Assembly (NCBI GenBank): GCA_035384565.1
Contig: DAOOIT010000010.1
Coordinates: forward strand, 1 to 64,000
Length of the DNA stretch: 64,000 nt
Direction: 5' to 3'
Source: Planctomycetota bacterium
GTDB taxonomy: Bacteria; Planctomycetota; PUPC01; DSUN01
The stretch's first letter is position 1. Each line of letters starts with the position of its first letter. The notes under the pieces are model-generated. The model ran no database searches, was not told the origin of the DNA, and saw only the letters and a program-made list of their open reading frames with translations. Shown piece by piece: positions 1 to 6,726 of this stretch. The position numbers were made by a program, and so were the translations under genes.

Positions 1-371
1 GGCCAAGCGCATGTCGGCCCAGGGGCCGCCTGTCTGCCGGCGCCCGGAACCTTGGGCGAACGGGTCCGAAGGGCCGCCCATCAAGCCGACGAATCCGCCA
101 GGGGGCCAGTCCACGGAAACCCCGGTTCCAGAGAGGACGATCAAGCCCCCGCGGGGAGACGCTCGGGTGAGCCATGGACCGGCCACGGCTTCGACTCCAT
201 GCACCCCGCTTCGAACCCGCGATCCTGGAGCGCACACCTGGATTCGAACCCGCGATCTCGGCCTGTTTCGGCCCGCAGGGCCGTGGCCGGTTGGGTGGAG
301 CCACACTGAGACGACGGGAAGGGATGTGGGGGATGACGAGTGGAGGGAGGTCAGGCAGGCTGAGCGGAAGG
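1..371. other. Non-coding left edge
   Basis: No open frame here has a convincing start, ribosome site or family resemblance. The only structure I see is a duplicated 15-mer, TTCGAACCCGCGATC, at 210-224 and 243-257. On the minus strand it resembles a tRNA T-arm. The flanking bases do not form T-stems, so I do not call a tRNA. Confidence 0.5.
210..257. repeat. Duplicated T-arm-like 15-mer
   Basis: Two identical copies of TTCGAACCCGCGATC start 33 bp apart. Read on the minus strand each contains GGGTTCGAA, the core of a tRNA T-loop. No acceptor or anticodon stem can be drawn, so these are at most tRNA-end relics, possibly integration scars given the recombinase-like relic beside them. Confidence 0.5.
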
Positions 372-656
372 CTATGCAGCACAGCGGCTTACGCCGAGCA
401 CCCGATGCTCAAGCCGTGTGGGCTTGGCCGCATCAATGCGCCAGGTGAAGTCGATGACGAAGCCGGGGTTCTTCTTTTCGACTACGACGGGCGCCCCCGC
501 TACCACCCTTAAAGAAGATTTTGAGGCCGTGGCTTGGTAGCGGGTCACGGCCTCAAAGTCCGGAAGGGCGAAGATCTCGGCTCGGCCCTCGTGAGTGTGG
601 GGGTCGAGCCGAACCTGTTTTACGAACGCTCTGACCGCATCAGCCTCGGGGTTGAA
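372..656 (-). pseudogene. Probable serine-recombinase C-terminal relic
   Basis: Reading leftwards from 656, an open frame of 94 codons runs to a TAG at 372-374. It is closed on its upstream side by an in-frame TAG at 657-659 and has no start codon. The peptide begins FNPEADAVRAFVKQVRLD and later contains SLRVVAGAPVVVEKKNPGF. A segment of the type AVRxFVxxVxLDP followed by a short tail is typical of the extreme C-terminus of large serine recombinases of mobile elements. The fragment is therefore most simply the tail of a decayed recombinase gene whose body has been lost. The family call is from memory of such tails, not from a search, and could be wrong. The frame also contains the inverted repeat at 520-557. 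Confidence 0.4.
520..557. repeat. 12-bp inverted repeat
   Basis: TTTGAGGCCGTG at 520-531 pairs perfectly with CACGGCCTCAAA at 546-557 across a 14-nt loop. It lies inside the recombinase-like relic and may have no independent role. Confidence 0.5.
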
Positions 657-843
657 CTAGACTGAACGCCGGTTGAAAGGCGCGGCAAGTGGACGGGAGG
701 AAAGCGCAGCGCCCAGCCTATGGCTATCCCGTCTGGCGAGGGGTGTCACGTTCTCCTACGGTTCGGCTTCGCTCGCCTTCGCCGCGGGGCGCGGAGGCTC
801 CGCCCACGTTCCGTCTCCATGCCCGAGAACCGATGGCCGACAA

Positions 844-857
844 GGAGCCACGGCTCC
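844..857 (-). terminator. Short hairpin after GH130 gene
   Basis: GGAGCC at 844-849 and GGCTCC at 852-857 form a 6-bp stem with a 2-nt gap, directly after the GH130 stop codon. There is no T-tract, so termination activity is uncertain. Confidence 0.3.
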
Positions 858-858
858 C

Positions 859-1779
859 TCAGAAGCTGTTGGCCTTGGTGAAGGCGATGATCTCGTCGAG
901 GTTGCCGATGGCCAGGCCGGTGCAGGTGTCGGCACAGCCGTAGTAAATCCACACCGTCTTGTCGGGGAAGACGATGGCGGCGCAGGGGAAGGTGACGTTG
1001 GGCACGTCGCCGGTGCGCTCGTACGGCTCGGTGGGGGCGAGGAGGTAGCGGCGGGTGCGGTAGCGGCACTTCCAGGGCTGGTCGAGGTCGAGGAGGCAGG
1101 CGCCGAAGCTGTAGACGAAGCCGTTGCAGCTCGTGAGCACGCCGTGGTAGAAGCAGAGCCAGCCCTCGGGGGTTTCGATGGGGACGGGGCCGGGGCCGAC
1201 CTTGGTGCTCTGCCAGCCGCCGCGGGTGCCGAAGACGAAGCGCTGTTTGCCCCAGTGGATGAGGTCGGGGCTTTCGGCGTAGTACATGTCGCCGAAGGGG
1301 GTGTGGCCGCGGTCCGAGGGGCGGTGGAGCATGGCGTACTTGCCGCCGATCCTGCGGGGGAAGAGGACGCCGTTGCGGTTGTAGGGCGGCAGCATGTTCT
1401 CCATCTGGTAGAACGTCTTGAAATCGTCGGTGCGGGCGAGGCCGATGGTGGGGCCGTGGTAGTCGTTGCACCAGCAGACGTAGTAGGTGCCCTCGAGCGG
1501 GATGACGCGGGGGTCGTAGCCGTAGCCGTGGGTGGCGATCTCGGGGTCGTCGCAGACCAGATTGATCCGTTCGGGCGAGATGTCCCAGTGAATGCCGTCC
1601 TTCGAGAAGCCGGGGTGGAGGGTCATTGCGCGGTCCTGCTCGTCGCAGCGGAAGACGCCGGCGTAGGCGCCCTTGAAGGGCACGACGGCCGAGTTGAAGA
1701 CGCTGTTGACGCCCCGAATCTGCTGCGGGACGATGATGGGGTTGCCCTCGTAGCGGCGCAGCACGGTTTCGTTAGCCAC
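859..1779 (-). CDS. GH130-family glycoside phosphorylase/hydrolase
   Basis: This 306-residue protein has the sequence style of glycoside hydrolase family 130, five-bladed beta-propellers that phosphorolyse or hydrolyse beta-mannosides. Typical blade segments are visible: YEGNPIIVP near the start, GFSKDGIHW, GYDPRVIPLEGTYYVCWCND and HRPSDRGHTPFGDMYYAESPD. GH130 enzymes are normally 300-350 residues, so the protein is full length, and with no signal peptide it should act in the cytoplasm on imported oligosaccharides. I chose the GTG at 1779 because a GGGAG sits about 8 nt upstream. The frame remains open for 26 more codons, but that extension is low-complexity and carries no ribosome site. The exact substrate cannot be read from the sequence. 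The gene stands alone, with a small hairpin at 844-857 just after its stop. Confidence 0.85.
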   Translation of the reverse strand: MANETVLRRYEGNPIIVPQQIRGVNSVFNSAVVPFKGAYAGVFRCDEQDRAMTLHPGFSKDGIHWDISPERINLVCDDPEIATHGYGYDPRVIPLEGTYYVCWCNDYHGPTIGLARTDDFKTFYQMENMLPPYNRNGVLFPRRIGGKYAMLHRPSDRGHTPFGDMYYAESPDLIHWGKQRFVFGTRGGWQSTKVGPGPVPIETPEGWLCFYHGVLTSCNGFVYSFGACLLDLDQPWKCRYRTRRYLLAPTEPYERTGDVPNVTFPCAAIVFPDKTVWIYYGCADTCTGLAIGNLDEIIAFTKANSF

Positions 1780-1884
1780 GGCGCAGTCTCCCGAAAAGAA
1801 GCCACAGGGGCGCAGAGGACACAGAGAAGACGATAAGCAATCGGGGGGCAAAGTCAAGCGCGGAGCATGCTGCGGAAAAAGCGC

Positions 1885-1913
1885 TTGACATTCGGTCGCA
1901 GCTCAGGTAAACT
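1885..1913 (+). promoter_or_regulatory. Promoter of arsR-type gene
   Basis: TTGACA (1885-1890), a 17-bp spacer and TAAACT (1908-1913) form a good sigma70-like promoter. An imperfect inverted repeat, AGGTAAAC-N4-GTTCATCT at 1905-1924, overlaps the -10 box. That is a natural place for autorepression. Confidence 0.7.
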
Positions 1914-1945
1914 ATTGTTCATCTGTTGGCGAATGAGGCCCCCGT

Positions 1946-2305
1946 GTGAGGGACGCCGTGGCCGGGGCAGTGGACAAGGCTCGCAAGCCTGCCGAAGTGC
2001 AGGCCGCCCGCCGGGCGATGCCGGACGATGCGATGGTGCACGCGCTCGCGGAGACGTTTCGGGCGCTCAGTGACCCCACCCGTGTGCGCATCGTGCTGGC
2101 GCTCGGCGAGCGCGAGTTATGCGTGGGGGATCTAGCGCACCTGTTAGGCCTCACAGGCTCGGCCGTGTCGCACCAGCTCCGGCTGCTGCGGGGCCAGGGC
2201 CTGGTGCGGTACCGACGCGATGGAAAGGCCGCATTCTATGCCCTGGACGACGAGCATCTGCGGAACCTCCTGGCTGAGGGGGTGCGGCACGTGCGGGGCG
2301 GCTGA
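1946..2305 (+). CDS. ArsR/SmtB-family metal-responsive repressor
   Basis: This 119-residue winged-helix regulator carries RELCVGDLAHLLGLTGSAVS, the recognition-helix region of ArsR/SmtB proteins, at about residues 57-76. The C-terminal helix matches the alpha5 metal site of SmtB/CzrA in spacing. D102, H104 and H115 align with three of the four ligands, but the fourth position (118) is glycine instead of His or Glu. Zn(II), Co(II) or Ni(II) sensing through an incomplete or subunit-completed site is therefore likely, but the metal is not certain. GTG at 1946 follows GAGG at 1935-1938 with 7-nt spacing; an internal ATG at 2018 lacks a site. Its own promoter overlaps a palindrome, and a second TGTTC-type palindrome lies after the gene, suggesting that it controls itself and the small downstream gene. 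Confidence 0.9.
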   Translation: MRDAVAGAVDKARKPAEVQAARRAMPDDAMVHALAETFRALSDPTRVRIVLALGERELCVGDLAHLLGLTGSAVSHQLRLLRGQGLVRYRRDGKAAFYALDDEHLRNLLAEGVRHVRGG

Positions 2306-2321
2306 TTTTTTCATACCCATA

Positions 2322-2337
2322 GAACAAACATCTGTTC
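2322..2337. promoter_or_regulatory. Candidate ArsR operator
   Basis: GAACA-N6-TGTTC is a perfect inverted repeat lying 41 bp upstream of the next start codon. It resembles the TGAACA-N6-TGTTCA operators of CzrA/NmtR-type repressors. The octamer CATCTGTT at 2329-2336 also occurs at 1920-1927 next to the arsR promoter. Confidence 0.5.
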
Positions 2338-2377
2338 ACATGTGCCACATGGCCCCGACGGCCGAGGATGCCGCCCT

Positions 2378-2680
2378 ATGAGCACCCCGCGCACCCCAGC
2401 CGCCGATCCGGGCGCCCTGCCTCTCGCCCAGGTGGTGGACGCCCTGGCCGCCGAACTGCACGAGCGGGTCGAGCAGCAGCGGCGCGCCATCCAGCGCCTC
2501 GTGGACGCCCAGGCCCGGGGCCACGCCTACTGCCCGCTGGTGGACTGCCCCCGCCTTGCCCGCCTGCGCGCCGCCGTGCGCGAGGCCATCGAAGTCCTGG
2601 AGGCCACGCGGGGCGCCTTCAAGTCGCACCGATTGGAGGTGATGCGCAAGAAGCTGACCGATGTGCTGTCGGGCGGCTGA
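2378..2680 (+). CDS. Small cysteine-containing helical protein
   Basis: This 100-residue protein of unknown function is mostly helical. It has an amphipathic segment rich in Glu, Gln and Arg (residues about 20-42), a central YCPLVDCPRL with two cysteines five apart, and a basic C-terminal helix ending KSHRLEVMRKKLTDVL. I have the impression of similar short proteins in anaerobes but cannot name the family. ATG at 2378 is preceded by GAGGA with about 9-nt spacing; the upstream ATG at 2342 lacks a site. It lies 72 bp after the ArsR gene, behind a candidate ArsR operator, so it may belong to a metal-responsive unit, and the cysteine pair could bind metal. That role is inference from position only. 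Confidence 0.75.
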   Translation: MSTPRTPAADPGALPLAQVVDALAAELHERVEQQRRAIQRLVDAQARGHAYCPLVDCPRLARLRAAVREAIEVLEATRGAFKSHRLEVMRKKLTDVLSGG

Positions 2681-2818
2681 CCCGCCGAGCCCGACGCGGG
2701 GCGTTCTGCGGTGTGGACTCGGGCCGCACAGCGAGGACGCAACTCGAGCCGCTCCCGGCCGTGCCGGGCGCGCGGTGTTGCTTCTTCAAGCCTTTTTCGC
2801 AAGGAAAGGACGTGCGAC

Positions 2819-3649
2819 ATGAGTGCCACGAATGGACGGTGGGGCGCGCGGGCGAGCCGCCGCGCGGTGACGCTGATCGAGATGCTGGTGGTGACGGCCA
2901 TCCTCGGGGTGCTGGCGAGCGTGCTGGTGCCCACGGCCCTGAAGGCGCGCATCGGGGCCGAAGCGGTCAAGTGCCGCAGCAACCTGGCCCAGATCGGCAA
3001 GGCCATGGTGATGTACACGATGCAGTGGGACGGCTGCTACCCCGCCACGCGCTGGAGCGGCGGCTCGAAGCAGCGCTGGCCGTTCGCCCTGCGCCCCTTC
3101 GTGGGCGCCCCGCTCACCGACAACGACGCTCTCGAGAGCACGGCCGCCAACGGCAACCGCATCATCAATCCCCTCTTCCTGTGCCCCTCCGTGCGCGCCT
3201 CGAAGAACCAGACCAAGGGCCAGCGCGTCTTCTTCCGCGAGGGCTCCTACGGCTACAACTGGGGCACCTTCGGGCCATTCTACCCGAATACGGCGGGCGA
3301 CGGCATCTCGCCGTCGTGGCGCTACCCCGCGTCGTACACCTGCATCGAGAAGCCGGCCTCGACCGTCCTCGTCGCCGACAGCTTCGGCAACGCCGACCTC
3401 ACCGACTGCCACGCCTACACCCTCGACCCGCCCCGCCCCGTGCACGGCCACACCCGCTGGGGCGCCACGAGCGGCACGGGGATGACGCCGATGGACAACC
3501 GCCACTCGGGACGCGGCAACGTGGTGTTCGCCGACGGCCACGCGGCCCCACTCACGATGCGCGAGGCGGGCTACAACGCCGACGAGCCCTGGCTGGTGGA
3601 TGGCACAGGCGACAACGCGCTGTGGACGGGTCTGGGCGCGGCCAACTAG
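2819..3649 (+). CDS. Type II secretion pseudopilin-like protein with H-x9-DG-type tail
   Basis: This 276-residue protein starts with a short basic leader and the prepilin cleavage/methylation segment RAVTLIEMLVVTAILG, followed by a hydrophobic helix. The mature protein would keep the Glu five residues in. The C-terminus has HSGRGNVVFADGHA, the H-x9-DG style motif typical of the large planctomycete and Lentisphaerae pseudopilin families. Such proteins are processed by a prepilin peptidase at the inner membrane and are thought to form pseudopilus-like assemblies or be displayed in the envelope. Their exact role is unknown. Start ATG at 2819 is preceded by AAGGAAAGGA. A second member follows at 3726 behind its own promoter, so the pair is co-located but not strictly one operon. 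Confidence 0.88.
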   Translation: MSATNGRWGARASRRAVTLIEMLVVTAILGVLASVLVPTALKARIGAEAVKCRSNLAQIGKAMVMYTMQWDGCYPATRWSGGSKQRWPFALRPFVGAPLTDNDALESTAANGNRIINPLFLCPSVRASKNQTKGQRVFFREGSYGYNWGTFGPFYPNTAGDGISPSWRYPASYTCIEKPASTVLVADSFGNADLTDCHAYTLDPPRPVHGHTRWGATSGTGMTPMDNRHSGRGNVVFADGHAAPLTMREAGYNADEPWLVDGTGDNALWTGLGAAN

Positions 3650-3655
3650 CGACGC

Positions 3656-3683
3656 TTGACAGGCTCGCGCGAATCGCTAGCAT
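3656..3683 (+). promoter_or_regulatory. Promoter of second pseudopilin gene
   Basis: TTGACA (3656-3661), 16-bp spacer, TAGCAT (3678-3683). It begins six bases after the upstream stop codon and carries the extended GCTTGAC form of the -35 box. Confidence 0.65.
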
Positions 3684-3725
3684 GAGGAGCGTCAAGGGCC
3701 GCCCCGGGGCCGGCATGGGGACCAC

Positions 3726-4430
3726 ATGACCGCACGCGCCGCGCGGCGGGGCTTCACACTCATCGAGTTGCTGGTCGTCGTCGCCGTCCTGGGCGCGTTG
3801 ATGGGCATGCTCATGCCCGTCATCGCCCGGGCCCGCGGCACGGCGCACAGGACCTTCTGCTCGAACAACCTCAAGCAGATCGGCGTGGCGTTCGCCACCT
3901 ACCTGAACGCGCACGATGATTTCTACCCGTGCGCACAGGACCCCATCTCGGCCAGCCCGCTCTACTGGCTGTGGATGGGCCGCGGCTGGCGCGGCTTGCT
4001 CGCGCCCTTCTTCGGCCAGAAGATTGACCCGCAGAACCCCTCAGTGCTGTTCTGCAAGGACGACGACCAGGCCGAGAACAAGTACGAGTCCACCAGCTAC
4101 GCCTACTCGATGGCCTTCTACCACAGCGCCGCGCAGATTGACGCGATGACCACCACGAAGCTCACCTATTCGAGCCCCCAGCCCTCGCTGGGCCAGCGGG
4201 GGTCCCAGGTGAGCAATCCGGTGCAGAAGGTGCTCGCGGGGGAGTGGACGAGCAACCACGAACGCGTGACGGGCGACACGGGCTGGTGGGTGTGGGAGGG
4301 CACGCGGAACTTCCTGTTCGCCGACGGCCACACGGCCTTCGTGGCCGCCACGGCCCTGCGCCGCGCCAACGATGGCAAGCCCAACCCCTGCCTCACCCGC
4401 CACGGCATCCACGGCCGCGACGTGGAATGA
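3726..4430 (+). CDS. Type II secretion pseudopilin-like protein
   Basis: This 234-residue pseudopilin has a canonical prepilin N-terminus: RRGFTLIELLVVVAVLG at residues 7-23, with Gly before Phe as the cleavage point and Glu at +5. The conserved FCSNNLKQIGVAFATYLNAH follows, and the C-terminal RNFLFADGHTAFV corresponds to the aspartate-glycine part of the H-x9-DG motif. It is shorter than its 276-residue neighbour and differs throughout its central region, so it is a paralogue but not a recent duplicate. Membrane-anchored or pseudopilus localisation is expected. A perfect 19-bp hairpin (4445-4486) follows the stop codon and probably ends this transcript. Confidence 0.88.
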   Translation: MTARAARRGFTLIELLVVVAVLGALMGMLMPVIARARGTAHRTFCSNNLKQIGVAFATYLNAHDDFYPCAQDPISASPLYWLWMGRGWRGLLAPFFGQKIDPQNPSVLFCKDDDQAENKYESTSYAYSMAFYHSAAQIDAMTTTKLTYSSPQPSLGQRGSQVSNPVQKVLAGEWTSNHERVTGDTGWWVWEGTRNFLFADGHTAFVAATALRRANDGKPNPCLTRHGIHGRDVE

Positions 4431-4444
4431 GAAGAGGGGAGAGT

Positions 4445-4486
4445 GCGGGGGGAAGCCCTTCTTGGGCAAGAAGGGCTTCCCCCCGC
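4445..4486 (+). terminator. Perfect 19-bp hairpin
   Basis: Positions 4445-4463 pair without mismatch with 4468-4486 around the loop GGGC. The hairpin begins 14 nt after the pseudopilin stop codon. No T-tract follows, so it may be a structural repeat as much as a terminator. Confidence 0.6.
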
Positions 4487-4533
4487 GCCCCCCCATCCCA
4501 AGAACCGCTGGGCTGCATAAACCGCATGGCGCC

Positions 4534-4562
4534 TTGAGCCTGAGCGGCGCGCATGCTAGGAT
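4534..4562 (+). promoter_or_regulatory. Promoter of transglutaminase pair
   Basis: TTGAGC (4534-4539), 17-bp spacer, TAGGAT (4557-4562), placing a transcript start near 4569, about 40 nt upstream of the start codon at 4609. Confidence 0.6.
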
Positions 4563-4608
4563 TGGGGCAGTGCCTGCGACCGAAGGTGTGGAACGCGCGG
4601 AGATTCCC

Positions 4609-6726
4609 ATGAGGCGAGTGGCCACGTACCTTGTCTTGGCGTTGTGCGTGCTGACGGCCTGCCAGCCGTCGGGGCCCACGTTCGAGGTCGAAACGTGGGA
4701 GGGCAAGAAGCTCAAGGGCGCGCTGAACCTGGAGGGCGACACGCTGAGCGTCGGACGCCGCAGGCTGGCCCGCGCCGACGTGGCCCTCGCGGTGCAGGAG
4801 ACGGGGGAGGGCGCCAGGGCCTCCGGGAAGTACGCCGAGGGCTGTGCGCCCCTGAGCAGTGCGGCCCTGGCCCAGTACCGCGACCGCGCCAGGGCCTTCG
4901 CCGCCCGGACGCCGGGCATTGATTCGGTGCTGTGCCTCGACCACGGCCAGGAGGTGCTCACGGCGGATGGCAAGCACATCTACCGCTACCACGCGCTGCA
5001 CCTGGTGCTGAAAGAGGGGGGCCGCAAGGCGGCGGACCTTCAGCTCGGCTTCGAGGAGGGCCGCAGCCGCCAGACGGTGTTCTTCGCGCGCTCCATCGCG
5101 CCCGACGGGCGCACGCAGTGGTTCGACCCCGCGACGCTCGAGGTGGCCGTGCCGTCGCAGGAGGCGCAGTTCCTCGATACCCGCGGCCGCGTGCTCTCGG
5201 GCCGCATCCCGGGGGTGGAGGTGGACTCGCTGGTGGAGTACGCCTATGAGTATCTGAACTACAATCCCGACGTGCCCGACTACTTCTTCCCGAGCTTCTA
5301 TTTCCAGGGCGACGAGCCGTTCCTCGACTCGATCCTCGACGTTCTGGTGCCGAAGGGGCGGAAGCTGAACTGGACGACGCGCAACATGCCCGAGGCGGCC
5401 CGCACGCCGCAGCGCACGTCCCGCGGCGCCTACGACGCCTACCGGTGGGCCATGCACGACGTGCCGCCCTACTGCCCCGAGCCGATGATGCCGCACAAGT
5501 CGGACGTCGTCCCGGCCGTCCACTGCTCGCTGTTCTTCGACTGGGACGAGTTGCACCGGCGCACGGGCGGCTACCAGCGCGAGCGCGTGCAGGTGACGCC
5601 CGAGATCGCCGCCCTCGCGGCGAAGATCGTGGGCGAGGCGAAGACTGACGACGCGAAACTCGCGGCCATCTACCACTGGGTCCAGCGCAACGTCAACTAC
5701 ATGTCGATCAAGGGCTCGCTCTCGAGCAGTTGGGCCGGCCATCCCGCCACCGAGACGCTCAAGAACGGCTACGGCGACTGCACCGACAAGGCGATCGTGC
5801 TGGCCAGCCTCGCCAAGGCCGTGGGGATCGAGGCCTACCCGGCCATCGTGCAGACGAACGACGCCGGGCGCGCCGTGGTGGACATTCCGATCCCCGACGC
5901 CAACCACTGCATCAACCTGGTGCTGCCCAACGGCAAGCCGCGCTTCCTCGACAGCACGGCCACCGACCACCGCTACCCCTACTTCCGCTCGGACGACCAC
6001 GGCGTGAAGGCGATCATCCACATGACCGGGCAGATCCTCGACGTGCCCGTGCCGCCGCCGGAGGACAACCTGCGCGAGAGCGTGCAGGAGCTGGTGCTCA
6101 AGCCCGACGGGGGGGCCGACGCGACCGAGAGAAACACCTACACGGGCGACTACGAGGCCACCATCCGCGCCTTCTGGCGCAGCGTGCCGCCCGGCATCCG
6201 CGCCCACATGATGCAGCAGTACCTCCAGCGCCGCTCGCCCGGCGCCGTGTGCACCGGCTTCGAGCTGGGCGATGCCGACGACCTCTCGAAGCCGCTCACG
6301 ATGGCGGTGAGCTACCGCATCCCGTCGCTGGCCACCCAGACGCGCGACCTCTACATCCTCTCGCCGCCCGGCTTCAGCCACGACTTCCCCGAGGCCAGCC
6401 TTCAGACCCGCCAGTTCGCCATCGAGCGGGCCACCACGCAGGAGATGCGCACGACGCTCCAGATCGTGTGCCCGCCGCGGTGCACGCTCGTGGGCGCGCC
6501 CGAGCCGCTCGCCATCCACGGCAAGCACCTGTGGTACGAGGGCAGGGTCGAGCCCGCGCCCGACGGCAAGTCGCTCACGCTGCGCCAGACGCTCAAGTAC
6601 CTCACCCGCCTGGTCCCGCCCGAAGACTATGCCGAGTACCGCGGCCAGGCCACGAAGATTGCCGCCTGGTCGGAGCTGAAGCTCGTCTTCCGTGAAGGGC
6701 CGGGCCCGAGGAGGGCGGAGAAATGA
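4609..6726 (+). CDS. DUF3857/transglutaminase-like lipoprotein (active-site intact)
   Basis: This 705-residue exported protein has a lipoprotein signal whose lipobox LTAC ends at Cys18. Residues about 70-330 look like the beta-rich DUF3857-type region. The transglutaminase core follows, with GYGDCTDKAIVLASL (Cys391), ANHCINL (His433) and FLDSTA (Asp448), giving the Cys-His-Asp triad of the bacterial transglutaminase-like superfamily. The C-terminal third resembles the beta domain usually found after it. Such proteins are thought to act as proteases or amide-transfer enzymes at the envelope; the substrate is unknown. The ATG at 4609 gives a good lipoprotein signal, and the longer upstream reading is non-coding. 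The TGA stop overlaps the ATG of the next gene (ATGA), so the two 705-residue proteins are translationally coupled. Confidence 0.9.
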   Translation: MRRVATYLVLALCVLTACQPSGPTFEVETWEGKKLKGALNLEGDTLSVGRRRLARADVALAVQETGEGARASGKYAEGCAPLSSAALAQYRDRARAFAARTPGIDSVLCLDHGQEVLTADGKHIYRYHALHLVLKEGGRKAADLQLGFEEGRSRQTVFFARSIAPDGRTQWFDPATLEVAVPSQEAQFLDTRGRVLSGRIPGVEVDSLVEYAYEYLNYNPDVPDYFFPSFYFQGDEPFLDSILDVLVPKGRKLNWTTRNMPEAARTPQRTSRGAYDAYRWAMHDVPPYCPEPMMPHKSDVVPAVHCSLFFDWDELHRRTGGYQRERVQVTPEIAALAAKIVGEAKTDDAKLAAIYHWVQRNVNYMSIKGSLSSSWAGHPATETLKNGYGDCTDKAIVLASLAKAVGIEAYPAIVQTNDAGRAVVDIPIPDANHCINLVLPNGKPRFLDSTATDHRYPYFRSDDHGVKAIIHMTGQILDVPVPPPEDNLRESVQELVLKPDGGADATERNTYTGDYEATIRAFWRSVPPGIRAHMMQQYLQRRSPGAVCTGFELGDADDLSKPLTMAVSYRIPSLATQTRDLYILSPPGFSHDFPEASLQTRQFAIERATTQEMRTTLQIVCPPRCTLVGAPEPLAIHGKHLWYEGRVEPAPDGKSLTLRQTLKYLTRLVPPEDYAEYRGQATKIAAWSELKLVFREGPGPRRAEK

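Noticed and set aside
210..290. Possible tRNA gene on the minus strand
   Set aside because: Only T-loop-like sequence is present. The T-stems do not pair and no acceptor, D or anticodon arms can be drawn.
673..1836. Long plus-strand open frame of 387 codons
   Set aside because: It is the antisense shadow of the GH130 gene in high-GC sequence, with low-complexity Val/Ala/Gly-rich translation and no ribosome site.
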